From positions 1 through 23,041 of the forward strand of contig JAVXEO010000040.1 of NCBI GenBank assembly GCA_036658435.1: a stretch of DNA of 23,041 bases. The letters run 5' to 3'. Positions 14,506 to 22,801 of this stretch are shown here, piece after piece (the stretch's first letter is position 1; every line of letters starts with the position of its first letter). The notes under the pieces were generated by a model. The model searched no databases. It saw only the letters and a program-made list of their open reading frames with translations, and was not told the origin of the DNA. The stretch comes from DIGJ01 sp036658435 (GTDB taxonomy: Bacteria > Bacillota > Clostridia > Lachnospirales > Lachnospiraceae). Position numbers and translations under genes: made by a program.

Positions 14506-16869
14506 ATGAGAAAAGTAGAAATTTTAGCCCCTGCAGGCTCCTTTGAAAGTATGAAAGCTGCCGTCAATGCGTCCTGCGATGGGGTGTATATTGGCGGCGG
14601 CAGATTTGGAGCAAGAGCATTTGCAGATAATCCCAAAGAACAGGAAATGCTGGAGGCCATTGATTATGTACACCTTCATGGTAAAAAGCTCTATATGACA
14701 GTAAATACCCTGTTAAAAGAGAAGGAACTGGAAGAATTATATGGATATATGAAACCTTATTATGAACAAGGATTAGATGCCGCCATTGTACAGGATATTG
14801 GAGCAGCAAAGATTCTCCATGATAATTTTCCCAAGCTTCCACTTCATGCCAGCACACAGATGACATTAACAACGGAATATCCTGCTTCTATTTTAAAATC
14901 ATTGGGAATTACACGCGTTGTTCCGGCAAGAGAACTGTCCATTAAGGAAATTGCCAAAATGCGGGAAAATACGGACTTGGAAATAGAATGTTTTGTACAT
15001 GGAGCCCTATGTTACTGCTATTCCGGACAATGCCTTCTAAGCAGCATCATTGGAGGAAGAAGTGGAAATCGGGGAAGATGTGCCCAGCCATGCAGAATGG
15101 AGTATACCTTAGAAGAATCGGGGAAAAAACAATATTTATTAAGCCCCAAAGATATCTGCACCTTAGATAACATACCGGAACTGATAGATGCCGGAATTCA
15201 TTCCTTTAAAATAGAGGGAAGAATGAAGCGTCCGGAATATAGCGCATTATGTACGTATTTGTATGGAAAGTATACGGATGCTTATTTAGAAAAGGGAAGA
15301 GAAGATTATATAAAGTTTTTATATGATCATAATGCAGAATTCGAACAGGATAAAAGGGCACTTGCCGATGTATACAATCGTGGAGGATTTTCCGGAGGAT
15401 ATTATCATCAATATCATGGAAAAACGATGATGTCTATGAAACGCCCCGGTCATTACGGTGTTTTAGTAGGAAAAGTTATAGAGTGTAAAGACAACAAGGC
15501 AAAAATAAAGTTAAGCCAGGAAATTCATGGACAGGATGTTTTGGAATTTCGAGGAAAAAATCAAGAAGCAAATTATGACTATACAGTTGGTACAATGGGA
15601 AAAATAGGAAGTGAGGTTTGGGCAAATTATAAAAAAGGAAGTAAAATACAACAGGGAGACCAGGTATACCGGACAAAAAATCAAAAATTAATGGAAGAAA
15701 TACAAGAAAAATTTATAAAAAAAGATAAAAAAATAGAAATTAGCGGCTCTTTTTTCTGCAAAACAGGAGAGCCTTTTCGCTTACAACTTTTTTGTGGAAA
15801 AGTACAGATACAAACAGAAGGTGCTATGGTAGAGAAGGCAAAAAATCGACCATTGGAAAAGAATAAATTAATAGAAGCCATTGGAAAAGTGGGAGAAACC
15901 CATTTTGCTTTTATAAGCTTAGAGGGAGAAGTATCAGAAGATGCTTTTCTTCCTATGGGAGAAATTAAACAGATTCGAAGGAAAGCTTTATCCATATTGG
16001 AAGGAGAAATGGGGAAAGAATATAAAAGAAAAACTCCGGAAAAAATAGAGATTTATCAAAAAGAGAATAAAAACAGGGAGGATACTCCAGAGGATAAAAT
16101 TAAAAATATAAAAATTCAGGTACTGGTTCAAACCAGGGAACAATTTGAACTGGCAGAAAAGGTTCCGGAAGTCAGCCGGATTTATGCACCCATCCATCTA
16201 TTGAATGAAAAAAGATCAGACAAAGAATATTACCTTGTTATGCCCTATATTTTCAGGGAAGACACATGGAATCAATATAGAAAAAGCCCGTTGGGGGAAA
16301 GTGGATACTTAATTCGGAATTTTGAAGAGGCCGCATTTTTAAAGAATAATTTCTGGAATGAAAAAAAAATACTGGATACCAATATGTATACCTTTAATTC
16401 TATGGCAAAAAAATTCTGGTTGGAAAAAGGAATGGATGAATTTACAATTCCTTTAGAACTAAACCAAAAAGAAATAGAGCAGAGGGGAACAAAAAAAGAT
16501 GTATTGCTTGTATACGGCCATCTGCCTTTGATGATTTCTACACAGTGTATTGTGGATAACTGTGATATCTGTAAAAAACGGCAGAAAATTCAAAAAATTT
16601 CAGATCGTAAAGGAAAAGAATACGTTGTTCTTAATGATTGTAAAAATTGCTATAATATCTTATATGAAGGAGACCGATATTCTCTTTACGAAGAAAAAGA
16701 AAGAATCTTGGAACTAGAGATAGAAAATATTCGTTTGGATTTTTTATGGGAATCGGAAGAAGAAATGCAAAGAATTTTGAAGACTTTTATAGAACGGTTT
16801 TGTTATGATAAAGAAATTTCAATTAAGGAGACGGGGACGAAGGGTCATTTTAGACGTGGCGTAGAGTAG
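14506..16869 (+). CDS. Peptidase U32 family protein (RlhA/collagenase-like, long form)
   Basis: A 787-residue long-form U32 protein. The TIM-barrel-like N-terminus starts KVEILAPAGSFESMKAAV and has the U32 signature ECFVHGALCYCYSGQC (161-176), followed by the RGRCAQPCR block. C169, C176, C192 and C196 are likely Fe-S ligands by analogy with E. coli RlhA, which hydroxylates 23S rRNA C2501. The C-terminal part (from about 380) includes the DUF3656-like region, and a second Cys group (C681, C686, C689, C712, C715) resembles another metal site. The Lachnospiraceae long form often carries peptidase names, but an rRNA-modifying role is equally likely. ATG 14506 follows AGGAAAGGA (14492-14500); a GTG at 14452 lies in a terminator loop and is rejected. 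It is followed 10 bp later by the FtsW/RodA gene. Confidence 0.88.
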   Translation: MRKVEILAPAGSFESMKAAVNASCDGVYIGGGRFGARAFADNPKEQEMLEAIDYVHLHGKKLYMTVNTLLKEKELEELYGYMKPYYEQGLDAAIVQDIGAAKILHDNFPKLPLHASTQMTLTTEYPASILKSLGITRVVPARELSIKEIAKMRENTDLEIECFVHGALCYCYSGQCLLSSIIGGRSGNRGRCAQPCRMEYTLEESGKKQYLLSPKDICTLDNIPELIDAGIHSFKIEGRMKRPEYSALCTYLYGKYTDAYLEKGREDYIKFLYDHNAEFEQDKRALADVYNRGGFSGGYYHQYHGKTMMSMKRPGHYGVLVGKVIECKDNKAKIKLSQEIHGQDVLEFRGKNQEANYDYTVGTMGKIGSEVWANYKKGSKIQQGDQVYRTKNQKLMEEIQEKFIKKDKKIEISGSFFCKTGEPFRLQLFCGKVQIQTEGAMVEKAKNRPLEKNKLIEAIGKVGETHFAFISLEGEVSEDAFLPMGEIKQIRRKALSILEGEMGKEYKRKTPEKIEIYQKENKNREDTPEDKIKNIKIQVLVQTREQFELAEKVPEVSRIYAPIHLLNEKRSDKEYYLVMPYIFREDTWNQYRKSPLGESGYLIRNFEEAAFLKNNFWNEKKILDTNMYTFNSMAKKFWLEKGMDEFTIPLELNQKEIEQRGTKKDVLLVYGHLPLMISTQCIVDNCDICKKRQKIQKISDRKGKEYVVLNDCKNCYNILYEGDRYSLYEEKERILELEIENIRLDFLWESEEEMQRILKTFIERFCYDKEISIKETGTKGHFRRGVE

Positions 16870-16879
16870 GAGTATAGAC

Positions 16880-18187
16880 GTGGAAAATATAATTATTCAG
16901 TTATCAAAATATATATTGATTATTCTATTTACGATGTATACAATATTTTGTTTTAATGTATTTCGAAATAGCGATAAAGACAGACAGAAAAGAACCTATT
17001 GTATGCAAAGGGGGTTGATGTACCTTATACATTTTATTTCACATACCCTGCTATACCTTAATACGAAAGAAACACAGATTCTCCTTCTATATTTTTGTGA
17101 ACTTTTATTTTTTGTACTGGTATCCGGAGTTTACCGCATTGTATATCGCAATTTATCCCAGCTAATCTTAAATAATATGCTGGTATTGATTGCCATTAGT
17201 TTTGTAATGCTGGCAAGATTTGACCTTTCTTATGCAAAACGGCAGCTGCTTATGGTGGCGGCTGGCTTTACAATTTGTCTTATTGTCCCCTTTGTAATAG
17301 AAAAATTTAAGTACCTTGAATACTTGGGATGGGTCTACGCAGGGGTTGGAATTTCTCTGCTGCTTCTGGTATTTATTCCGGGGGTAGGGGTAGAAAAGTA
17401 TGGATCTTTAAATTGGATTCAAATTGGTGATTTTGTATTACAACCTTCCGAATTTTCCAAAATTCTATTTGTATTTTTTATTGCAGCTTTGTTATCGAAA
17501 AAGACCCGATTCAAAGAGGTAATGGCTATTTCCGGCTTTGCAGCAGCTTATGTTTTGGTATTGGTTGCTGAAAAAGATCTAGGAGGAGCCCTTATTTTCT
17601 TTATTACATATTTATCGGTACTTTATGTTGCTACAAAACAACCCCTTTATTTAGCCAGCGGATTGGTGGGAATAACGGCAGCAGGATCCGTAGCGTATAA
17701 GATATTTCGTCACGTAAGGATTCGATTTCAAGCGTGGAAGGATCCCTGGAGTGATATTAATGATGGCGGTTATCAGATTTGCAGTTCCTTATTTGCAATA
17801 GGAACCGGTGGATGGTTTGGGATGGGACTTGGAAAAGGACTTCCAACAAGCATACCGGTGAAAGAAAGCGATTTTATTTTTGCCGCCATTTCGGAGGAAC
17901 TGGGTGGAATTTTTGCACTTTGCATGATATTAATTTACATCAGCTGTTTTATTATGTTTGTTAATATTTCTATGAAAATGAAGAATCAATTTTATAAGCT
18001 CACTGCATTTGGATTAAGCATTGTATTTATATTTCAGGTATTTTTAAATATTGGAGGCGTTACAAAATTCATCCCATCCACTGGTGTAACACTGCCCTTG
18101 GTAAGCTATGGGGGAAGCTCCATACTAAGTGTTATTATTATATTTAGCATTATACAGGGAATGTATGTGAGTGTGAAGAAAGGATGA
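16880..18187 (+). CDS. FtsW/RodA/SpoVE family SEDS peptidoglycan glycosyltransferase
   Basis: A 435-residue polytopic membrane protein with about 12 hydrophobic segments, including a longer N-terminal part than Bacillus FtsW. SEDS hallmarks are VEKYGSLNWIQIGDFVLQPS (171-190) with the PSE motif (189-191), the EKDLGGAL block (231-238) and the extracellular loop WKDPW with Asp288, which aligns with the essential Asp of RodA/FtsW. The end, VTLPLVSYGGSS, is typical. It polymerises lipid II. GTG 16880 follows AGGAG (16868-16872). The PBP gene follows 4 bp after the stop, so the two probably form a cognate pair as in actinobacterial rodA-pbpA. Whether it serves division, elongation or sporulation cannot be decided from sequence. 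Confidence 0.92.
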   Translation: MENIIIQLSKYILIILFTMYTIFCFNVFRNSDKDRQKRTYCMQRGLMYLIHFISHTLLYLNTKETQILLLYFCELLFFVLVSGVYRIVYRNLSQLILNNMLVLIAISFVMLARFDLSYAKRQLLMVAAGFTICLIVPFVIEKFKYLEYLGWVYAGVGISLLLLVFIPGVGVEKYGSLNWIQIGDFVLQPSEFSKILFVFFIAALLSKKTRFKEVMAISGFAAAYVLVLVAEKDLGGALIFFITYLSVLYVATKQPLYLASGLVGITAAGSVAYKIFRHVRIRFQAWKDPWSDINDGGYQICSSLFAIGTGGWFGMGLGKGLPTSIPVKESDFIFAAISEELGGIFALCMILIYISCFIMFVNISMKMKNQFYKLTAFGLSIVFIFQVFLNIGGVTKFIPSTGVTLPLVSYGGSSILSVIIIFSIIQGMYVSVKKG

Positions 18188-18191
18188 GTTC

Positions 18192-19604
18192 ATGAAAGAA
18201 CCAAAGAGTTCAAATCGAGAAATTATTATAATTACTTATATATTTGTTGGGATTTTTGCAGGACTTTTGTTTTACTTTGGATATTTTATTCAAATAGACA
18301 GCTCAAATGTAATTAACAATCCCTATAATAAGCGCCAGGATCTTTTAGCAGAACGTGTTGTGAGGGGGAAAATTCTTGGAAATAAAGGTGAAATTTTAGC
18401 AGAAACGAAAACAGATAAGGAAGGAAAAGAATACCGCTTTTATCCGTATGAAAATATGTTTTGCCATGTGGTAGGAAGATTCAGCAATGGAAAAAGCGGT
18501 GTGGAGCTTTCTGAAAATATCAATCTCCTGACTTCGAGTGAAAATCCATTACTGGCAATTTTAAACGAGATACAAGGTAACAAAAATAAGGGAGATAATG
18601 TAGTTACAACCTTGGATGTTACATTGCAAAAAATAGCGTATGAGGCACTTGGTAATAGAAAAGGAGCGGTGGTTGCTTTGGAACCGGAAACCGGAAAAAT
18701 ATTAGCCATGGTTTCAAAAAGTGATTATAATCCAAACACGGTATCTTCAAACTGGAATACATTAGTAGAAGATAGCAGTGGAAATTCACCACTTTTAAAT
18801 CGTGGGACACAAGGACTATATCCCCCGGGTTCTACTTTCAAGATAATTACTGCACTGGAATATATCCGCGAGAACAAAGAGTATCAGGATTATCGTTATA
18901 CTTGTAAGGGAAGCGATACCTTTGAGGGTGTGAAAATTAACTGTTATAATAACAAAATACATGGGAAAGAAGATTTAATTAAATCTTTTGGAAAATCATG
19001 CAATGCCTCTTTTTCCAATATTGGGATGCATTTAAATGTAAAATCTTTTCGAAATCTTTGTGAAAGCTTTTTATTCAATGGAGATTTACCAACGGATATT
19101 CCCCATTCAAAAAGCAGTTTTGTGTTAGACAAAAATTCAGAAAAGAAAGAAATGCCACAGACAGCCATTGGTCAGGGAAACACCCAGATTACGCCTCTTC
19201 ATAACGCATTAATTACAGCGACGATTGCAAACAATGGAGTTATGATGAAACCTTATGTTGTAGATCATCTGGAAAGTTATGATGGAAGTATGGTGAAACA
19301 GTACCAGCCTTCTTCTTATGCAAAGCTTATGAATGAAAAAGAAGTTAAAATCATGAAAAAGATGATGAAGACCGTCGTAGAAGATGGTACCGCATCGGCC
19401 CTAAAGTCTTCTTCCTATACGGCTGGAGGAAAAACCGGCTCTGCGGAATTTGATTCCAACAAATCTTCTCATGCATGGTTTGTGGGATATGCGCCAACGA
19501 AAAAACCAAAGATTGTTGTAAGCGTTATTGTAGAAGGTGCAGGAACAGGGAGCCAATATGCGGTTCCCATTGCAAAAAAAATGATGGATGCTTATTTAAA
19601 TTAG
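18192..19604 (+). CDS. Class B penicillin-binding protein (peptidoglycan transpeptidase, PbpA/FtsI type)
   Basis: A 470-residue monofunctional transpeptidase with one N-terminal membrane helix (11-33), a dimerisation region (45-140) and the transpeptidase domain. The catalytic motifs are SxxK S214-T-F-K217 in PPGSTFK, SxN S269-C-N271 and KTG K414-T-G416. The short length without PASTA repeats resembles PbpA (about 490 residues) rather than large FtsI. The protein has no lipobox and stays anchored outside the membrane. The ATG lies four bases after the FtsW/RodA stop, with AAAGGA as RBS, consistent with a bound glycosyltransferase-transpeptidase complex. No strong terminator is evident before the next promoter at 19645. 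Confidence 0.93.
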   Translation: MKEPKSSNREIIIITYIFVGIFAGLLFYFGYFIQIDSSNVINNPYNKRQDLLAERVVRGKILGNKGEILAETKTDKEGKEYRFYPYENMFCHVVGRFSNGKSGVELSENINLLTSSENPLLAILNEIQGNKNKGDNVVTTLDVTLQKIAYEALGNRKGAVVALEPETGKILAMVSKSDYNPNTVSSNWNTLVEDSSGNSPLLNRGTQGLYPPGSTFKIITALEYIRENKEYQDYRYTCKGSDTFEGVKINCYNNKIHGKEDLIKSFGKSCNASFSNIGMHLNVKSFRNLCESFLFNGDLPTDIPHSKSSFVLDKNSEKKEMPQTAIGQGNTQITPLHNALITATIANNGVMMKPYVVDHLESYDGSMVKQYQPSSYAKLMNEKEVKIMKKMMKTVVEDGTASALKSSSYTAGGKTGSAEFDSNKSSHAWFVGYAPTKKPKIVVSVIVEGAGTGSQYAVPIAKKMMDAYLN

Positions 19605-19644
19605 AACAAAACGCTGCTTTTTATAATAATAAAAAAGTTATATG

Positions 19645-19673
19645 TTGAAATGTGTTTTGAAAACGTGTATACT
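19645..19673 (+). promoter_or_regulatory. SigA-type promoter of the Nudix gene
   Basis: TTGAAA (19645-19650), 17-bp spacer, TATACT (19668-19673). Predicted start near 19680. Confidence 0.65.
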
Positions 19674-19684
19674 AAATCTAGTAT
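19669..19684. promoter_or_regulatory. Operator-like dyad over the Nudix -10 and start site
   Basis: ATACTA (19669-19674), AATC, TAGTAT (19679-19684): perfect 6-bp arms over the -10 box and +1. This is a typical position for a repressor site; the factor is unknown and the dyad is short. Confidence 0.35.
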
Positions 19685-19700
19685 TTCATAACACACCAAT

Positions 19701-19730
19701 CCGTTTTTTTGCTTTATTCAAAAAGACGGT
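19701..19730 (+). promoter_or_regulatory. Leader hairpin of the Nudix mRNA
   Basis: CCGTTTTTTT (19701-19710) pairs with AAAAAGACGG (19721-19730), with one G-U pair. It ends seven bases before the RBS at 19738-19743. There is no T-run after it, so it is not a classical terminator. It may protect the 5' end or modulate translation. Confidence 0.35.
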
Positions 19731-19750
19731 GAAGACCAGGAGGAATTGCG

Positions 19751-20203
19751 ATGATAGAAGCAACGAGCTGTGGCGGTGTGGTTATATTCAGAGGTAAGGT
19801 TTTACTACTGTATAAGAACTATAAGAACAAATATGAGGGCTGGGTTTTACCAAAAGGAACGGTAGAGGCCGGTGAGGAATACAAGGAAACAGCCCTTCGA
19901 GAAGTAAAAGAAGAGACTGGGGTATCTGCCTCGATCATTAAATATGTTGGAAAGAGCCAATACAATTTTAATACGCCACAAGATACAGTGATCAAGGATG
20001 TTCACTGGTACTTGATGATGGCCGATAGTTATTATAGTAAACCACAGCGCGAAGAGTTTTTTATGGATTCCGGTTACTATAAGTTTCATGAAGCATTTCA
20101 TTTACTGAAATTTTCCAATGAAAAACAGATTTTGGAAAGAGCATACAATGAATACGTTGATTTGAAAAAAAGTAATCTATGGGGAAACCGTAAATATTTT
20201 TAA
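19751..20203 (+). CDS. Nudix hydrolase
   Basis: A 150-residue Nudix-fold pyrophosphohydrolase. The Nudix box is perfect, G36-x5-E42-x7-R50-E51-V-x-E54-E55-x-G57-V (GTVEAGEEYKETALREVKEETGV region 36-58), coordinating Mg2+ for hydrolysis of nucleoside diphosphate-X compounds. The N-terminus TSCGGVVIF is typical of Ap4A hydrolase/MutT-like members. Substrate is not predictable from this; diadenosine polyphosphate, (d)NTP or RNA 5' ends are possible. ATG 19751 follows a perfect AGGAGG (19738-19743). It is a single-gene unit with its own promoter and a bidirectional terminator shared with ppiB. Confidence 0.92.
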   Translation: MIEATSCGGVVIFRGKVLLLYKNYKNKYEGWVLPKGTVEAGEEYKETALREVKEETGVSASIIKYVGKSQYNFNTPQDTVIKDVHWYLMMADSYYSKPQREEFFMDSGYYKFHEAFHLLKFSNEKQILERAYNEYVDLKKSNLWGNRKYF

Positions 20204-20213
20204 CATTCCATGT

Positions 20214-20253
20214 AAAAAAAAGAAGACCATTTTATTCGTGGTCTTCTTTTTTT
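20214..20253. terminator. Bidirectional terminator between the Nudix and cyclophilin genes
   Basis: AGAAGACCA (20221-20229) pairs with TGGTCTTCT (20239-20247), flanked by A7 on the left and T6 on the right, so it works for both convergent genes. Confidence 0.9.
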
Positions 20254-20262
20254 AGGAATCGC

Positions 20263-20781
20263 TTAGTATTTTTCAGGTTCTGGATACTCTTCTCCAAATA
20301 AATCAACCGTTACGGTTTTCATAACCTGTGGAGTTATTGGACGATCGGAATGATCCACATCAATTTCAGCAATCTTATTTACAATATCCATTCCTTCGCA
20401 AACCTTACCAAAGGCAGCATAAGAGCCATCCAGATGGGGAGAATTTTTGTGCATAATAAAAAATTGGGAACCTGCAGAGTTTGGCATCTGGGAACGCGCC
20501 ATAGAGATAACGCCCTCGCTGTGCTGCAGATTATTTTCAAAATGGTTCATGGAAAACTCACCCTTGATAGAATAGCCGGGATCTCCCATTCCGGTTCCAT
20601 CCGGACAACCACCCTGTATCATAAAGCCTTTAATAATACGGTGAAAAATAAGACCGTCATAATATCCTTTTTTCACAAGAGAGATAAAGTTATTTACTGT
20701 GTTTGGTGCAACTTCCGGGAATAATTCCACTTTAATCAGGTCTCCATTTTCCATTTCAATGGTTACGATTGGATTTGTCAT
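20263..20781 (-). CDS. ppiB: Peptidyl-prolyl cis-trans isomerase (cyclophilin, PpiB type)
   Basis: A 172-residue cytoplasmic cyclophilin with no signal peptide, which catalyses proline isomerisation in folding proteins. Active-site features are FHRIIKGFMIQGG (46-58) with Arg48, the SMARSQMPNSAGSQFFI block and LDGSYAAFGKV. Length is standard for bacterial PpiB. The ATG is preceded on the minus strand by AGGAAGG about ten bases upstream. It diverges from the Crp/Fnr gene and converges with the Nudix gene. Confidence 0.95.
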   Translation of the reverse strand: MTNPIVTIEMENGDLIKVELFPEVAPNTVNNFISLVKKGYYDGLIFHRIIKGFMIQGGCPDGTGMGDPGYSIKGEFSMNHFENNLQHSEGVISMARSQMPNSAGSQFFIMHKNSPHLDGSYAAFGKVCEGMDIVNKIAEIDVDHSDRPITPQVMKTVTVDLFGEEYPEPEKY

Positions 20782-20839
20782 AATTAAATTTCCTTCCTAT
20801 AGCTGGATTGTAATTAAAATTTATAAAGTACTACCTACC

Positions 20840-20868
20840 ATAATAAGATATTTTGAAAGAAAAGTAAA
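20840..20868 (-). promoter_or_regulatory. Possible SigA promoter of ppiB
   Basis: Minus-strand TTTACT (complement of 20863-20868), 17-bp spacer, TATTAT (complement of 20840-20845). Matches are fair in AT-rich DNA. Confidence 0.4.
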
Positions 20869-20889
20869 ACCCTTTTTTTCAAAAAGAAC

Positions 20890-20918
20890 TTGCAAGAAAG
20901 ATTTTACAAAGATATACT
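20890..20918 (+). promoter_or_regulatory. SigA-type promoter of the Crp/Fnr gene
   Basis: TTGCAA (20890-20895), 17-bp spacer, TATACT (20913-20918). The -35 lies within the palindrome CTTGCAAG (20889-20896). Confidence 0.7.
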
Positions 20919-20999
20919 AAATAAAATGGGGAACCATACTAGTAAAACAGAAGAAAGAAGGTTTTTATAATAGACAAAGAACTCTATTTTAATGAAACA

Positions 21000-21644
21000 T
21001 TGCCATTTTGGAATAAGATTACAAAAGAACAAAAAGATTGCCTTCTGCTTCATACCAAGGAAGAAATTTATCAAAAAGGACAATCCATGCACGCAGGAGG
21101 CAGCGACTGTTCCGGATTGTTTCTCTTGAAAAAAGGACAGGTTCGGGTTTATATCATATCGGAAACGGGGAAAGAAATAACGTTATATCATTTGTTTGAA
21201 AGAGACTTATGTATTTTTTCGGCTTCCTGTATGATGAAAAATATAAATTTTGATGTGTTTGTGGAAGCAGAGAAAGAAACCGGTGTATACTTAATTCCTA
21301 CACAATATTACAATCAGGTTTTAAAAGAGTCACTTCCCCTCACCGAGTATACAAATGAGCTTCTGGCGTCTCGCTTTTCAGATGTTATGTGGATTATGGA
21401 ACAGGTTTTATTTCAAAGTTTTGATAAAAGACTGGCAGATTTTCTATTGGAACAGTCGATTATGGAAGGCGCCAATACGTTTGAGATGACCCATGAACAA
21501 ATTGCAAGGCATATGGGAAGCGCAAGAGAAGTGGTATCCAGAATGCTGAAATATTTTGCAGAAGAAAATATGATTGCATTAGCAAGAGGGAAAATAACGA
21601 TTTTAAATCGTGAAAAATTAGAGAAAGTAACCTCTCCGCTATAA
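21000..21644 (+). CDS. Crp/Fnr family transcriptional regulator (start uncertain)
   Basis: A regulator of about 214 residues with a cyclic-nucleotide-binding-type beta barrel (residues 20-110, with SGLFLLKKGQVRVY), a long dimer helix (about 123-150) and a winged HTH (163-200, MTHEQIARHMGSAREVVSRML). The recognition helix has E177-x2-S180-R181, the E-SR pattern of FNR. There is no N-terminal 4-Cys cluster, and cysteines C14, C37, C71 and C77 are scattered, so an O2-sensing Fe-S role is not assured. The start is a problem. TTG 21000 has no RBS. The frame is open back to 20946 without any ATG or GTG, and the only SD-like site, AGAAGG (20956-20961), precedes AUA codons at 20967 and 20970. The true protein probably has about ten more N-terminal residues. 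The promoter is at 20890-20918. Confidence 0.88.
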   Translation: MPFWNKITKEQKDCLLLHTKEEIYQKGQSMHAGGSDCSGLFLLKKGQVRVYIISETGKEITLYHLFERDLCIFSASCMMKNINFDVFVEAEKETGVYLIPTQYYNQVLKESLPLTEYTNELLASRFSDVMWIMEQVLFQSFDKRLADFLLEQSIMEGANTFEMTHEQIARHMGSAREVVSRMLKYFAEENMIALARGKITILNREKLEKVTSPL

Positions 21645-21744
21645 CCGGTCTTTAGGATTTATAACCACCTTCCCGGTATGCGCAGCAGCAAATCTTATAA
21701 AATTATTAAATATAGGTCTTATGCTGGATATTTTGCCTTTTTTA

Positions 21745-21753
21745 TGGTATAAT
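21745..21753 (+). promoter_or_regulatory. Extended -10 promoter of the second degV gene
   Basis: TGGTATAAT: consensus -10 (21748-21753) with the TGn extension; the -35 is weak. The start near 21760 falls inside a palindrome at 21753-21766. Confidence 0.6.
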
Positions 21754-21766
21754 GACAACATTGTCA
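21753..21766. promoter_or_regulatory. 14-bp palindrome over the start site of degV
   Basis: TGACAA-CA-TTGTCA, perfect 6-bp arms. The 6-2-6 layout is that of Crp/Fnr-type sites such as the PrfA box, and a Crp/Fnr gene ends about 110 bp upstream. Position at +1 suggests repression. The link to that regulator is inference. Confidence 0.45.
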
Positions 21767-21822
21767 AGCTTTCACCAGTCGATAAAGACAAATCCAATAA
21801 ACATATAATAATGAGGTGTAAT

Positions 21823-22704
21823 ATGAAAAAAATTGCAATTGTTACGGATAGTAACAGTGGAATTACCCAAGAACAGGCAAAAGAACTGGAAATTTCCGTA
21901 ATACCAATGCCATTTTTTATTGACGGAATGGAATATTTTGAAGACATTAATTTAACACAGGAAGAATTTTATGAAAAACTAGCCCAAGGAGCAGAGATTG
22001 GAACCTCGCAACCATCTGTGGGGACGATTCTTGATTTATGGGATAGCCTTTTAAAGGACTACGATGAAATTGTTCACATTCCTATGTCTAGTGGATTAAG
22101 TGGTTCCTGCCAGACTGCAATGGGACTTGCAATTGAGTATGGTGAAAAGGTAGCGGTTGTAAACAATCAAAGAATTTCCGTTACACAAAGACAATCTGCG
22201 TTCGATGCAAAGGAACTTGCCCAAGAAGGGAAAAGTGCTTTTGAGATAAAAGAAATTTTAGAGCGGGATAAATTTGAGTCCAGTATTTATATTACAGTGA
22301 ATGACTTAAACTACCTAAAAAAAGGTGGAAGAATTACAGCCACGGCAGCTGCCCTGGGAACGGTACTTAATTTAAAACCAATATTGCAGATTCAAGGAGA
22401 TAAACTGGATGCTTACTCCAAGTGCCGAGGAATGAAGCAGGCAAAAAAGACCATGATTGAGGCCATAAAAAAAGATATAAAAGCACGTTTTTCAAAGGCT
22501 TATGAAAAAAAAGAAATTCATTTGCAGATTGCACATACCAATAACGCAGAGATGGCAGAAGAATACAGAAAAAATATTGAAGAAGAATTTCCGGGATTTG
22601 ATATCCACGTAGATCCCCTATCACTAAGCATATCTTGCCATATTGGTCCGGGATCATTGGCATTTGCTATTTGTACGTATTTAGATGCATCCTCTGTCAG
22701 ATAG
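21823..22704 (+). CDS. DegV family protein (FakB-type), second paralogue
   Basis: A 293-residue DegV/EDD-fold protein expected to bind fatty acid. Hallmarks are VTDSNSGI (7-14), TSQPS (61-65), SSGLSGSCQ (89-97), LKKGGRITATAAALGTVLNLKPIL and the His-Ile-Gly-Pro-Gly motif near the C-terminus. ATG 21823 follows GAGGTG (21813-21818); an upstream ATG at 21721 is before the promoter and is rejected. It differs from the paralogue at 4263-5132 in having the more common TSQPS rather than TTSLI, and Ser-Asn in place of Ser-Ser after the first Asp. It lies after the Crp/Fnr gene in the same direction with its own promoter. Confidence 0.92.
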   Translation: MKKIAIVTDSNSGITQEQAKELEISVIPMPFFIDGMEYFEDINLTQEEFYEKLAQGAEIGTSQPSVGTILDLWDSLLKDYDEIVHIPMSSGLSGSCQTAMGLAIEYGEKVAVVNNQRISVTQRQSAFDAKELAQEGKSAFEIKEILERDKFESSIYITVNDLNYLKKGGRITATAAALGTVLNLKPILQIQGDKLDAYSKCRGMKQAKKTMIEAIKKDIKARFSKAYEKKEIHLQIAHTNNAEMAEEYRKNIEEEFPGFDIHVDPLSLSISCHIGPGSLAFAICTYLDASSVR

Positions 22705-22745
22705 AATAAGATATTAAATTCATAACGAAATATATAAAATTTTGC

Positions 22746-22774
22746 TTGCATTTTTTTAAAAAATATGATAAACT
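22746..22774 (+). promoter_or_regulatory. SigA-type promoter of tRNA-Leu
   Basis: TTGCAT (22746-22751), 17-bp spacer, TAAACT (22769-22774), 28 bp before the mature tRNA. Confidence 0.65.
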
Positions 22775-22801
22775 AATTTTCGCTGACATTGTTAGCGATA
22801 T

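Noticed and set aside
21639..21947. Minus-strand 102-codon frame overlapping the second degV
   Set aside because: It mostly mirrors degV coding sequence and has no RBS; a protein-like tail over the intergenic part (AAAHTGKVV) is not enough to call a gene or remnant.
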